A stretch of 64,000 nt of DNA from Psychrobacter ciconiae. GTDB taxonomy: Bacteria > Pseudomonadota > Gammaproteobacteria > Pseudomonadales > Moraxellaceae. The notes below the pieces were generated by a model. That model was not told the DNA's origin. It ran no database searches and worked only from the letters and a program-made list of their open reading frames with translations. Numbering within the stretch: position 1 is the stretch's first letter; each line of letters begins with the position of its first letter. The stretch spans positions 2,046,001-2,110,000 of the forward strand of contig NZ_CAJGYV010000001.1 in NCBI RefSeq assembly GCF_904846055.1. The letters are read 5' to 3'. Shown here one piece after another: positions 47,867-57,359 of the stretch. The translations under genes and the position numbers were made by a program.

Positions 47867-48709
47867 ATGACTTCATCTCATTCCTACGCTCATGATGATT
47901 TGCCGATGACAGCAAGCTTTCCGCAGCGTCATGCTGCTGTCCCTGCGCATCTGCCAGATACCATGGTGCCATCGGTTGCGCTGTTGCCGCCGGATAAACC
48001 GCTGATTTTGTTCACTCGCCACTCGCTGCGTGAACGCTCTGATGGTAATGGTTTTGCTAGTGCTCAGTTGCCGCTAACGCCTGCAGGTCGCGTTCTGGCG
48101 CGTTCGTGGGGGCACTGGCTTGCCGCCCAGTTGCCATATTCGATGGATGTAGATAGCCTCTCAAGCCCCATTATGCGCTGTATTGACACCGCGCAGTTGA
48201 TGCAAGAAGGGGCAGGGCTTGACCGTCAAATCACGCCTCAGTCTCTGCTTGTTGAGCCAGGGAGTCTTGTGATTGACCCGAAGGTTGCAAGTCCAGTGTT
48301 CAAAGAAATCGGCGTATTAAACTTCATTAATCGCTTTTTGCAAGGCAAGCTTGAAGGCACCAAAAACAGCTATCAAGGTGCGATTGATATGTTATCGCTG
48401 TTTTATCAGCACCAGCCCAAGCAAGGTCAGTTGATGCTTGCGGTGAGTCATGACACCTTGTTGTCGGCGTTCTTAGCTGTGATGCTTGGTTCAGTAAATA
48501 TCACTTGGAACGATTGGCCAAAGATGATGGAAGGGGTGTTTTTATGGTTCGATGACAAGCCATTTTATCAAAGTACCGTGCATTTAATTTGGCGTGGTCA
48601 GCAGTATTCGCGACCCGTTACGGTGCTGTTGGAGCGTTATTTGGCGTTTGGTTTAGAGCCTAAGCAGTTATTGTTGCCGCCTGAGGTAAATTGGGATATT
48701 TTTAAATAG
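47867..48709 (+). CDS. Histidine phosphatase superfamily protein
   Basis: 280 residues. The catalytic motif is ILFTRHSLRERSDG near residue 50 (Arg-His), with LTPAGRVLARSWGHWL as the usual continuation and AVSHDTLLSAFLAV supplying the second His. Both catalytic His are present, so it should be an active phosphatase of branch 1 or 2. The first 35 residues are non-conserved and a start at a later ATG is possible. Substrate unknown. Confidence 0.85.
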   Translation: MTSSHSYAHDDLPMTASFPQRHAAVPAHLPDTMVPSVALLPPDKPLILFTRHSLRERSDGNGFASAQLPLTPAGRVLARSWGHWLAAQLPYSMDVDSLSSPIMRCIDTAQLMQEGAGLDRQITPQSLLVEPGSLVIDPKVASPVFKEIGVLNFINRFLQGKLEGTKNSYQGAIDMLSLFYQHQPKQGQLMLAVSHDTLLSAFLAVMLGSVNITWNDWPKMMEGVFLWFDDKPFYQSTVHLIWRGQQYSRPVTVLLERYLAFGLEPKQLLLPPEVNWDIFK

Positions 48710-48738
48710 AAGTAATCAATTAAGGGATTAAAGCGTAT

Positions 48739-48772
48739 AAAAAAACCTTACGCGATTGGTAAGGTTTTTTTG
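48739..48772. terminator. Bidirectional terminator between the phosphatase gene and rpsT
   Basis: AAAAAACCTTAC and GTAAGGTTTTTTT flank a short loop. The two genes converge here and both can use it. Confidence 0.88.
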
Positions 48773-48816
48773 TCAAAGCTATCGTTGTTAAAAACCATAG
48801 CTTTTAAAATATAAGC

Positions 48817-49083
48817 TTAAGCTTGCAAAGCTTTGATGGCTTTATTCAAGCGGCTCTTACGGCGAGCGGCTTTGTTTTTGTGAATAATGCCTTTGTCAGC
48901 CATACGGTCGATAACAGGAACCGCTTTTTTATAAGCTTCGGTCGCCGCTGCGTAATCTTGAGTAGCGATTGCAGCATCAACGCGCTTAAGATAAGTGCGA
49001 ACCATTGAACGCTGTGATGCCGCATGTTGACGACGTTTGGTATTTTGACGGGCGCGTTTACGAGCTTGAGCAGAGTTAGCCAC
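48817..49083 (-). CDS. rpsT: 30S ribosomal protein S20
   Basis: 88 residues from a GTG at 49083, with AAGGAG six bases upstream; the open frame extends further upstream but lacks a site. It begins [18 protein letters not shown], rich in Arg/Lys, and ends [13 protein letters not shown]20 binds 16S rRNA early in assembly. A non-ATG start for S20 is also used in E. coli (TTG), where it takes part in autoregulation. Confidence 0.97.
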   Translation of the reverse strand: MANSAQARKRARQNTKRRQHAASQRSMVRTYLKRVDAAIATQDYAAATEAYKKAVPVIDRMADKGIIHKNKAARRKSRLNKAIKALQA

Positions 49084-49481
49084 GCGAATCTCCTTGAAGA
49101 TAAAGTGATAAAGGTTGATTGCAAAATTCAGTGAACCAATAGGGCCGACGAGCAGCCGTCTCGTCAAAATGATGCCGATGATTCTCATCAATGGTGCTAA
49201 AGCTGCTGGGAATATGTAGCAACGCTAGCGTATAAAGCCGGTTATCTTAGCAAATTCTTAGCCTAAGAACAATATATTTCAAGACCAATCGCCGTAAGAT
49301 TGCAAAAACAGGTCACACTCGCAAGGTTAAAAAATAATTACGCCAAAAATCTGTCCTTTGATAAACTCTTTTACAATAAATCACGCCCAAAATACGGCGA
49401 TATAAGGTAACGTAAAGGGCTTATAGCATCCTGATAGTGATAAACTGTCAGTAATTTAATGACCATAAAGATGAGTGAGCT
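49084..49481. other. Divergent region between rpsT and the oxidoreductase gene
   Basis: 398 bases. It must hold the rpsT promoter and leader and the promoter of the plus-strand gene. No clear hexamer pairs, repeats or frames stand out. Confidence 0.35.
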
Positions 49482-50183
49482 ATGCGGCAAAAAGCGATTG
49501 TGATTGGGGCGACCGGCTTGGTCGGTCAGCATTTGGTTGAACAGCTCAATGCCTTATATGACACCTTGATTGTGATTGCCCGCAGACCGCCGCGCTTTAT
49601 CAACAGTCGAATGCGCTTTTATCAAGTTAATGATTTTGACAATTTAAAAGAAGTCTTTGCAAGCGTGGGCGCGGACGCAAAGACGGATGCGTTCAGCTGC
49701 CTTGGGACGACCAAAAAGCAAGCAGGAAGCGATGAGGCGTTTTATAAGGTTGACCATGATTATAATGTTAGCTTTGCTAAATTGTGCCGCGATAAAGGCG
49801 TTCAAAACTTCTTTTTATTGTCGGCGATGAATGCTGATAAAGGCAGCCGTTTTTTTTATAATCGAGTTAAAGCCGAGACGGAGCAATCAATTATCGAGCT
49901 TAATTTTAACCGCTTGGTGATTTTTCGACCCTCGCTGCTGCTTGGCAAGCACAAAGGTCGACCACTTGAAAGCCTAAGCCAAAAGGCGTTTTCGCTGATC
50001 GCACCGCTGGTGTCAGAATCCCTGCCCCTGCGACCGATTTCAGCACAAAGGGTGGCAATCGCCATGGCAATGAGCGCTCAAGCCATTTATGAAAGCGGCA
50101 AATACCGCGAAGCTGCTAAATTTTCGACCGTTGATATTATTGAAAATAAGCAGCTGCTTGCCATGACCCGCGTAAAACATTAG
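49482..50183 (+). CDS. NAD(P)-binding Rossmann-fold protein (TIP30/YbjT-like SDR)
   Basis: 233 residues. The dinucleotide-binding loop is AIVIGATGLVGQHLVEQL at the N-terminus. FSCLGTTKKQAGSDEAFYKVDHDY and FFLLSAMNADKGSRFFYNRVKAETE place the Ser and Tyr-x-x-x-Lys-like region of an atypical SDR. VIFRPSLLLG is also typical of the HTATIP2-like branch. Substrate unknown. Confidence 0.85.
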   Translation: MRQKAIVIGATGLVGQHLVEQLNALYDTLIVIARRPPRFINSRMRFYQVNDFDNLKEVFASVGADAKTDAFSCLGTTKKQAGSDEAFYKVDHDYNVSFAKLCRDKGVQNFFLLSAMNADKGSRFFYNRVKAETEQSIIELNFNRLVIFRPSLLLGKHKGRPLESLSQKAFSLIAPLVSESLPLRPISAQRVAIAMAMSAQAIYESGKYREAAKFSTVDIIENKQLLAMTRVKH

Positions 50184-50333
50184 GCGATTAGCGCTGATTA
50201 TGCTATGTTATGGGCGATAGTTTTTGCCGCATTTTGAGTGAAACTTTAAAAGCAAAATCGGTTAAATAGCAAGCCGGTAAATAAGAGCATGGCGAATAAA
50301 AATTTGCCAAATAAAAAGCACGGAGCAAAATCA

Positions 50334-50858
50334 ATGAGTGAGATGACCAAAGATAATTTTGTAACTTGTGATTTGTTGGATGATAACCCTGAATCGCAAG
50401 TTTGCCTGCCCAATATCGAGGGTAAATCGTTTTATAGCTTTGGCGGAAAAGACAAATTTTGTGGTCAAATCGTCACAGTAAAATGCTTTGAGGACAACAG
50501 CCGCGTAAAATCACTACTTGGTTCAAACGGTCGTGATGATAATGGAGATGGCAAAGTCTTGGTCGTTGATGGTGGCGGCTCAATGCGCTGCGCCCTGCTT
50601 GGTGATATGATCGCCGAATCTGCGGTCAAAAACGGCTGGGAAGGGGTGGTAATTTACGGCTGCGTCCGTGATGTTGATGCCATGGCAGAAATGGACTTGG
50701 GGGTGATGGCAATCGGCTGTATCCCGCGCAAATCAACGCGCCGTAATGAAGGTCAGACCAACATCGAAATCAGCTTTGGTGATTTGACGCTCAATTCTGG
50801 CATGTATATTTACGCTGATAATAATGGCATGATTGCAAGCGACAAGCCGCTGATTTAA
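50334..50858 (+). CDS. rraA: Ribonuclease E activity regulator RraA / RraA-like protein
   Basis: 174 residues from the ATG at 50334, where GGAG lies nine bases upstream; an in-frame ATG at 50289 has a poorly spaced site. Signatures are ATCDLLD-like VTCDLLDDNPE, VLVVDGGGSMRCALLGDMIAESA, and WEGVVIYGCVRDVDAMAEMDLGVMAIG. RraA binds and inhibits RNase E in E. coli; other homologues have aldolase activity toward 4-hydroxy-4-methyl-2-oxoglutarate. The sequence fits either, and RraA is favoured by genome context in relatives. Confidence 0.88.
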   Translation: MSEMTKDNFVTCDLLDDNPESQVCLPNIEGKSFYSFGGKDKFCGQIVTVKCFEDNSRVKSLLGSNGRDDNGDGKVLVVDGGGSMRCALLGDMIAESAVKNGWEGVVIYGCVRDVDAMAEMDLGVMAIGCIPRKSTRRNEGQTNIEISFGDLTLNSGMYIYADNNGMIASDKPLI

Positions 50859-50886
50859 TCTTTTTATATTTTTAAGACCAGCAAGT

Positions 50887-50916
50887 AAAAATCTCAGTCA
50901 TCACTGGGATTTTTTA
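50887..50916 (+). terminator. rraA terminator
   Basis: AAAATCTCAGT, CATC loop, ACTGGGATTTTTT, with one G-T pair. Confidence 0.82.
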
Positions 50917-51034
50917 TTATAACTGCTTGTTTAAAAGCTTTGATAATCACAAACCGTTACGGCAATCATTTTGGTCAATTGCCAAGACTTTCGTATAATA
51001 GCCCTTAATATTATTATCCTAATTTTTATCCTTT

Positions 51035-54000
51035 ATGCCTATTTCTGCTTTAACTGCTGCCTTTACCCCGATTAACGAGCAACTTTTTCCGATTGTTAAA
51101 AACGAGCGCCGCTGGCTTGCCCCAGTCTATGGCGCAGTTGGCAGCTTATGGCTGTCAAGCCTTGTCAATACTGATCTTTGGCAATTGGACAAGCGCCTAA
51201 AGGTGGTGATGGCTCGCAATCAAAATCAGCTCAATCAAATCGAAACTGAGCTTGCATTTTGCGGCGTTGATGCCTTTGTGTTCCCCGATTGGGAGACGCT
51301 CAGCTATGATGAACTGTCACCGCATCAAGATATCGTCAGCGAGCGCATCAATTTATTGACAGACATGCCAACCTCCGGCGTTCTGCTGATTACCATTCAA
51401 ACGCTGATGCAAAGGGTTGCGCCGCCCAGTTGGCTTATCGGTCAGCATTTTGATTTAAAGGTTGGCGATACTTTTGATATCAACAGTCAGCGCGAACTTT
51501 TGACCAAAGCCGGTTATCGAGCGGTTGAAAATGTGTTTGAGCCGGGGGAGTTTGCCGTTCGTGGCAGCATCGTCGATATTTTTGCGATGGGGCAGCCGTT
51601 TCCGATGCGGCTTGATTTATTTGATGATGAAATTGACACCATTCGTTTTTTTCATCCAGAGACGCAAAGAACGCTCACCCAAGGGGATCTGGCAACTATC
51701 ATTGCTGGAAAAGATGACAACATTCGCCAAGAGTCATTGTCGCTATTGCATAAATTGCCGGATGTTTCAAAGCCCATTAAGCAGTTTCAAATTCTGCCAG
51801 CAAAAGAATTTCCGCTTGATGAAGGTCGCGAGACCTTTCGAACCAATTTTGCGGCGATGTTTCCAAATACCAGTAGCCGCAAGTTTGAGCTGCATCAAGA
51901 TGTGATGTCGGGGATTGCCAGTAGCGGTTTGGAGTATTATCAGCCGCTGTTTTTTGACCAAGACAACTGGCAGGCTGAGGGCAATTTATTTGCCTATTTG
52001 CCAAAAGATGCGCTGCTGATTACCGATGAGCTTATTAGCGAAAATCAAGCGGAGTATTGGTCGCAAATTCAGCGCCGCTATGAAGAGCGCCGCCATGATA
52101 TCGATAAGCCCATTTTGCCGCCTGAGCTGCTGTATTTGCCGGCAAGTGCGCTTAATGAGTATTTGAATGGCTATCCGCGGGTGATTTTGGGCGCGGATGA
52201 TAAGATAGTTGAAGCAAAAGAAGGCGCTCAAGGCTTGGTGACATTGACTGCTTTGCTGCCGCCAGAGCTGCCCGTGAACCATCAAAAAGCTGAACCGCTG
52301 ACGGGGCTTTTAGACTTTTTAGCAGAAAATGCGAGCACGCCTGTATTGATTGTCGCTGAGACGGCGGGTCGGCGCGAGATTTTAACCGAATTGTTTAAAG
52401 GCAAAATCGATACCAAAATCTATCCAAGCTTTAAAGAATTTTTGGCTCAGATTGACAGCCCCAGTCAAAATAGTAGTTTACCGTCCGTTGGCTTGACGGT
52501 TGCGCCGATTGAGCGCGGGGTGTTCGTCCCTGAGCGCTTGGTGATGATCAGTGAGACGCAGCTTTTTGGTAGGCAAGTGCTACAAACGCGCCGCCGCCGT
52601 CAAAGTGGCGTTTCTGAAGAATTTTTGGTCAAAAGCGTCACCGAGATGACCGAGGGCAGTCCGGTCGTTCATATCGAGCATGGCATTGGTCGTTATGATG
52701 GTTTGATCACGTTAGATGTTGGCGAGGGCGAGCAAGAATTTATCCATTTAAAATACGCCGATGACGCGAGTATTTACGTTCCGGTTGCCAATCTCAACAT
52801 GATTAGCCGCTACAGTGGTGGCGATCCTGCAACCGCGCCCTTGCATAAAATCGGCAGCGGCAAATGGGATAAAGCCAAACAAAAGGCCCTTGAACAAATC
52901 CATGACGTTGCCGCCGAATTGCTCAACGTCCAAGCGCGCCGTGATGCTAAAGTGGGAATCCATTTTAACATTGACATGGCGCATTATGAGCTGTTTGCCA
53001 GTCAGTTTGCCTTTGAAGAAACGCCCGACCAAGCCAACGCCATTCATGCAGTCATGCATGATATGAAGCAAAATAAGCCGATGGATCGCCTGATTTGTGG
53101 TGATGTGGGCTTTGGTAAAACTGAAGTTGCCATGCGAGCGGCATTTATTGCGGTAAGCGCGGGTTATCAGGTGGCGGTGCTTGTGCCAACGACGCTGCTT
53201 GCCGGTCAACATGAAGATAACTTTTTGGACAGGTTTGCCGATTGGCCAGTTCGTATTGAGTCGCTCTCGCGCTTTGGCGGTAAAAAGCATCAAGAAAAAG
53301 TGCTTGCCGATTTAGCCGATGGGAAAGTGGATATTGTCATTGGCACGCACAAATTATTGCAGCCGGATGTCAAATTTGCCAATTTGGGACTGATGATTGT
53401 CGATGAGGAGCACCGCTTTGGCGTTCGTCACAAAGAGCGCATTAAAGCGATTCAAACCAATGTTGATAGCTTATCCATGACGGCAACGCCCATCCCAAGA
53501 ACGCTCAATATGGCGCTGTCTGGCATGCGTGATATGTCGATTATCGCCACCCCGCCTGCGCGCCGATTGGCAATTAAAACTTTTGTCATGCAAAAAACCG
53601 AAGCTTTAATGAAAGAGGCAATTTTGCGTGAATTGCTTCGCGGCGGTCAGGTGTATTTGCTGCATAATGACGTGGCAAGCATCGAGCGTATGGCAGAAAC
53701 CATCCGAGAACTTGTCCCAGAGGCTCGTGTAGGCGTGGCTCACGGTCAGATGCAAGAGCGTCAGCTTGAGCAAATTATGCAGCAGTTTTATCATAAAAAG
53801 TTTAACGTTTTGGTTTGCACGACCATTATTGAAACGGGAATTGACGTTCCAAACGCCAACACCATCATTATTGAGCGCGCCGATAAGTTTGGGCTGGCGC
53901 AGCTTCATCAGCTTCGCGGTCGCGTAGGTCGCAGCCATCACCAAGCTTATTGTTATTTGCTTGTACCCTCAATTAAAGGCTTAAAAGGCGATGCCAAACG

Positions 54001-54676
54001 CCGCCTTCATGCCATTGAGCGCGCCAATACGCTTGGCGCAGGATTTATGCTGGCAAGTGAGGACTTAGAAATCCGCGGGGCAGGGGAGATTTTGGGCAAA
54101 CAGCAAAGCGGCAATATGCAAGCCATTGGCTTTAGCCTTTATATGGATATGCTTGAGCGCGCCACCAAAGCCATTAAAGCGGGTCGTGAGCCGGATTTAA
54201 GCTCGCCGTTGTCGCTCACCAGTGAGATTAATATTCACGTTTCCGCCTTGATTCCTGAGGAATATTTACACGACGTTCATCAGCGGCTACTGTTTTATAA
54301 ACGCATCAGTAACGCTGAGGACAAAGCCGCGCTGATTGACATTCGTACCGAAATGATTGATCGCTTTGGCGTTTTGCCTGGCCAAACGAAGCAGCTATTT
54401 GCCGTTCATCAATTGCGCTTACTGGCTGAGCCGTTAAAAATTAATAAAATTGACGCCAGTACTTCAAGCGTCACGTTAGAGTTTGCGCCGGATACACCGG
54501 TGGAAGCATTGGCAATTATTAAACTGATTCAATCTGATCCTCAACATTTTAAAATGAATGGCGCCTCAGCGATTCGCTTTAATGATGTCGCTCAACTGAC
54601 CACGGCGCAAGCTCGCATTGATACAGTTACTAAGCTGCTGAATTATTTCAATGAAAATATTGCAGAGACGGTTTAA
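51035..54676 (+). CDS. mfd: Transcription-repair coupling factor Mfd
   Basis: 1213 residues. The N-terminal UvrB-like domains contain FPDWETLSYDELSPHQDI. The RNA-polymerase-interacting domain lies around residues 540-620 (VHIEHGIGRYDGL, FIHLKYADDASIYVPV). The helicase motor has Walker A GDVGFGKTE (about 690), DEEHRFGV (about 790) and motifs TATPIPRTL and RGRVGRS. The C-terminal inhibitory domain ends near TVTKLLNYF. Mfd removes stalled RNA polymerase and recruits UvrA to the template-strand lesion. It appears complete. A 181-codon open frame on the opposite strand is a shadow. Confidence 0.97.
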   Translation: MPISALTAAFTPINEQLFPIVKNERRWLAPVYGAVGSLWLSSLVNTDLWQLDKRLKVVMARNQNQLNQIETELAFCGVDAFVFPDWETLSYDELSPHQDIVSERINLLTDMPTSGVLLITIQTLMQRVAPPSWLIGQHFDLKVGDTFDINSQRELLTKAGYRAVENVFEPGEFAVRGSIVDIFAMGQPFPMRLDLFDDEIDTIRFFHPETQRTLTQGDLATIIAGKDDNIRQESLSLLHKLPDVSKPIKQFQILPAKEFPLDEGRETFRTNFAAMFPNTSSRKFELHQDVMSGIASSGLEYYQPLFFDQDNWQAEGNLFAYLPKDALLITDELISENQAEYWSQIQRRYEERRHDIDKPILPPELLYLPASALNEYLNGYPRVILGADDKIVEAKEGAQGLVTLTALLPPELPVNHQKAEPLTGLLDFLAENASTPVLIVAETAGRREILTELFKGKIDTKIYPSFKEFLAQIDSPSQNSSLPSVGLTVAPIERGVFVPERLVMISETQLFGRQVLQTRRRRQSGVSEEFLVKSVTEMTEGSPVVHIEHGIGRYDGLITLDVGEGEQEFIHLKYADDASIYVPVANLNMISRYSGGDPATAPLHKIGSGKWDKAKQKALEQIHDVAAELLNVQARRDAKVGIHFNIDMAHYELFASQFAFEETPDQANAIHAVMHDMKQNKPMDRLICGDVGFGKTEVAMRAAFIAVSAGYQVAVLVPTTLLAGQHEDNFLDRFADWPVRIESLSRFGGKKHQEKVLADLADGKVDIVIGTHKLLQPDVKFANLGLMIVDEEHRFGVRHKERIKAIQTNVDSLSMTATPIPRTLNMALSGMRDMSIIATPPARRLAIKTFVMQKTEALMKEAILRELLRGGQVYLLHNDVASIERMAETIRELVPEARVGVAHGQMQERQLEQIMQQFYHKKFNVLVCTTIIETGIDVPNANTIIIERADKFGLAQLHQLRGRVGRSHHQAYCYLLVPSIKGLKGDAKRRLHAIERANTLGAGFMLASEDLEIRGAGEILGKQQSGNMQAIGFSLYMDMLERATKAIKAGREPDLSSPLSLTSEINIHVSALIPEEYLHDVHQRLLFYKRISNAEDKAALIDIRTEMIDRFGVLPGQTKQLFAVHQLRLLAEPLKINKIDASTSSVTLEFAPDTPVEALAIIKLIQSDPQHFKMNGASAIRFNDVAQLTTAQARIDTVTKLLNYFNENIAETV

Positions 54677-54780
54677 CGATAGTCGCAGCTAAAGGGGGTG
54701 TAAGTCAGGATTAAGGTGCTATGCCAAACTTAGGAATTTTGCTAAACTAGCTAAAATTAATAAAATGAGCCATCGACACT

Positions 54781-55212
54781 ATGTTTCAACTGCATCCAAA
54801 GCTTGCCGCCGACAGTTTTTTGGTGGGGGATTTTCCCCTATCGACCTGCCGCTTGATTAACGACTGCCAATTTCCGTGGCTGATTTTGGTGCCGCGCGTC
54901 TCAAATATCAAAGAGCTTTATGAATTGAGCGAATCTGACCAAGCTCAGTTTTTGCGTGAGTCTAGTTGGTTATCAAGTCAGCTTGCCAAAACCTTTCAAG
55001 CCGACAAAATGAACGTCGCTGCCCTTGGCAATCAAGTGCCGCAGCTGCATTTTCACCATATCGTCCGCTATCAAAACGACAGCCAGTGGCCAAATCCAGT
55101 TTGGGGTATCCCTGCTGTGCCTTATTCTCAAGAAATTTTAACCCAAATGCAGCAGGCGCTTATGATGGCGCTTCGCGGTCACCATCAAATGCCGTTTGAT
55201 TGGCGGATGTAG
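54781..55212 (+). CDS. HIT-domain protein
   Basis: 143 residues. The histidine-triad motif is QLHFHHIVRYQND (about residues 90-102), a slight variant of H-x-H-x-H. The upstream part LINDCQFPWLILVPRV is typical of small HIT hydrolases of Pseudomonas and Acinetobacter. Family members hydrolyse dinucleotides or nucleotide phosphoramidates. The natural substrate is not known. It begins 104 bases after mfd. Confidence 0.85.
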   Translation: MFQLHPKLAADSFLVGDFPLSTCRLINDCQFPWLILVPRVSNIKELYELSESDQAQFLRESSWLSSQLAKTFQADKMNVAALGNQVPQLHFHHIVRYQNDSQWPNPVWGIPAVPYSQEILTQMQQALMMALRGHHQMPFDWRM

Positions 55213-55328
55213 CGATTAGGCATCATTGCTGTTAAAGCGTAATGGTGCCGAGTGATTAAAATGGTTAAATTATTTTTTGAGAAAACCCCCGGTTTCTGAC
55301 CATTTTCTTATTGCAGCGGATATCAATC

Positions 55329-56744
55329 ATGTCTTTTTTTAGTCGCCTAATGGATATTTATGGGTTAAATGCGCGTGACCATAACGACGGGCGATTTGAT
55401 TATCCAGAAGCTTTTGTACTTATCATTACCGCCATCCTCTCAGCGCTGCAGCTTGAGTTTAATCCAAGCTCAATGGCACGGCTGATGATTTTTATCCTCC
55501 CAAGCCTGATGATTTTGGTGTATAACTATCGGCGAGCGCCGTCGTTTTGGACCTCTAACATCATGGTTGTTTTATTAGCGACCATGATAGGGCTGCTGCA
55601 GTTTTGTAGTATTATTTCGCTAAGCCTTGGCATGCTCATTGGCTATCGGGTCATTGTGAGCGTTGATGAAGATCGGATCAAGCTCATAACCACGGCGATT
55701 ATCACCAGCTTCATATTCTACTATGTCAGCGTGACGCTCAATGGCAGCACATCAGATTGCAACGAAGGCTTTTTGCCGCCTGCCGTGCTGTTTATTAGTA
55801 TTATCACGATACTTTGGCAGTTTTGGAAGGTTCATCGCAACTTTCTAAATTATTTTCAAGCCTCAAGTCAATCGCGTGAGCGCATAACGACGATGGTTTC
55901 TGTGATTAATAAGCTGACGCGCTTTATACCGCTGCAAATCTGGCAACCGATTGTCAAAAAAGACAGTCCAGTAGCCATATCTAACAAACGCGCCAAATTA
56001 ACCATTATGTTTTCAGACATTGTGGGGTTTACCCAACTTTCAGAAAGCCTAAGCGCGGATAATTTATCTGAAATCTTAAATACCTACATGCAAAGCATGA
56101 CCATAATTGCGAATCGTCACGGCGCGGTTCTTGATAAATTTATTGGCGATGGTATGGTTTGTTTTTTTGGCGAGCCAAGCAGCCGCGGCGTGCGCCAAGA
56201 TGCTCTAGATTGCGTTGCTATGGCAATAGATATGCGCCGCGAGATGCGCAGTCTCCGTCAGAAGTGGCGCTTGATGGGGTTTGAGGGGCTCTACGTTCGA
56301 ATTGGTATTTCAACAGGATATTGTCATGTTGGCAACTTTGGCAGTAGCAACCGCATGAGCTACACCATTATTGGTAAAGAGGCAAACTTGGCATCAAGAC
56401 TTGAAACCGCCGCAGGAAAAAGCGAGATTTTAATCAGTCAAGCCACTTATGACTACATTTGCCACGATTATGATTGTCAGTTTGCCGGAACTTTTACCCT
56501 TAAAGGCTTTGATGACAAAGTAGCAGCTTGGCAGGTGTTAGACCCCGATGTCAGCCGAAGCGATTCATCCAAATGGATGGACCACACTTTGCCTGGGTTT
56601 AATTTGCATTTAAACTTTAAAGATATGAAAAATTACGACTATCAAGAGATTAAAAATCGGCTGAACTTCGCTTTAGAACGTCTTGAAAAAGAGCAGCATT
56701 CAGTCATAGCCGATGATGATCATAATGATGAGCCGGCGTCTTAA
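55329..56744 (+). CDS. Membrane-bound class III adenylate/guanylate cyclase
   Basis: 471 residues from the ATG at 55329; an in-frame TTG at 55311 is less likely. About five hydrophobic segments in the first 170 residues form a membrane domain. The cyclase domain (about 215-400) holds both metal Asp residues (TIMFSDIVGFT and LDKFIGDGMVCFF), the Asn/Arg transition-state pair in NLASRLETA, and GISTGYCHVGNFGS. All catalytic residues are visible, so activity is likely, with cAMP the probable product. The N-terminal sensor domain is unassigned. It probably signals through Vfr/CRP, which is not in the window. Confidence 0.9.
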   Translation: MSFFSRLMDIYGLNARDHNDGRFDYPEAFVLIITAILSALQLEFNPSSMARLMIFILPSLMILVYNYRRAPSFWTSNIMVVLLATMIGLLQFCSIISLSLGMLIGYRVIVSVDEDRIKLITTAIITSFIFYYVSVTLNGSTSDCNEGFLPPAVLFISIITILWQFWKVHRNFLNYFQASSQSRERITTMVSVINKLTRFIPLQIWQPIVKKDSPVAISNKRAKLTIMFSDIVGFTQLSESLSADNLSEILNTYMQSMTIIANRHGAVLDKFIGDGMVCFFGEPSSRGVRQDALDCVAMAIDMRREMRSLRQKWRLMGFEGLYVRIGISTGYCHVGNFGSSNRMSYTIIGKEANLASRLETAAGKSEILISQATYDYICHDYDCQFAGTFTLKGFDDKVAAWQVLDPDVSRSDSSKWMDHTLPGFNLHLNFKDMKNYDYQEIKNRLNFALERLEKEQHSVIADDDHNDEPAS

Positions 56745-56957
56745 GCGTCAGGCTTTAGTATGGATTGAGGGTATTATTTTAAGCTTAGGCGTTATGAAAA
56801 TTGCCGCTGGTGACTGGAGAATAGTTAATAATAAAACTCAGCATTAGCAGCCACGTTGAGGTCGATATTTTAGAGGATAATTATAATCGACCGCAAAGCC
56901 AAATTGGCTATCAAAACGTGAGTGCTAACTTAGCTAAAACAAAAAACCGCCAAGCAA

Positions 56958-57296
56958 TTAATGGTTTTCTTTGGCATGGTTGAGAGTGTATTTTGGAATT
57001 TCAATCGTCAAATCGGTATCTTCAACAATGACTTGGCAGGAAAGTCTTGAGTCCGGCTCAAGTCCCCAAGCGCGGTCGAGCAAGTCCGCTTCAATATCAT
57101 CCATTTCATCTAAGCTATTGAAGCCTTTTCGAACGACCACGTGGCAGGTGGTACAAGCTTTTGACATCTCGCAAGCGTGCTCAATTTTGATGCCTTGAGC
57201 AAGCAGCGATTTGCAAAGATTACCGCCTGACTCGATGTTGACTTCAGCGCCTTCAGGGCAGATTTCATGGTGGGGAAGGATAGTAATTTTTGGCAT
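56958..57296 (-). CDS. fdx: ISC-type [2Fe-2S] ferredoxin
   Basis: 112 residues. The cluster ligands are in IEHACEMSKACTTCHVVV (three Cys with CX5CX2C spacing) and SRLSCQV (fourth Cys). The Glu/Asp-rich stretch DEMDDIEADLLDRAWG is typical. It donates electrons for iron-sulfur assembly on IscU. Last gene of the isc operon; no iscX follows. Confidence 0.96.
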   Translation of the reverse strand: MPKITILPHHEICPEGAEVNIESGGNLCKSLLAQGIKIEHACEMSKACTTCHVVVRKGFNSLDEMDDIEADLLDRAWGLEPDSRLSCQVIVEDTDLTIEIPKYTLNHAKENH

Positions 57297-57359
57297 GAGA
57301 GTAATCCGGCTTAATGGTTTAAATTATTTGGTATAAGAGGCGATGTCAAAATCTATGCA

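Noticed and set aside
49084..49191. N-terminal extension of S20
   Set aside because: The frame is open, but the AAGGAG before the GTG at 49083 and the usual S20 length set the start.
52748..53293. A 181-codon open frame on the minus strand inside mfd
   Set aside because: It lies wholly within the conserved helicase region of Mfd, has no ribosome site and its translation shows no recognisable family. It is a shadow caused by codon bias.
56745..56957. An iscX gene after fdx
   Set aside because: Both strands of the 213-base gap contain stops in all frames and nothing resembling the acidic IscX protein.
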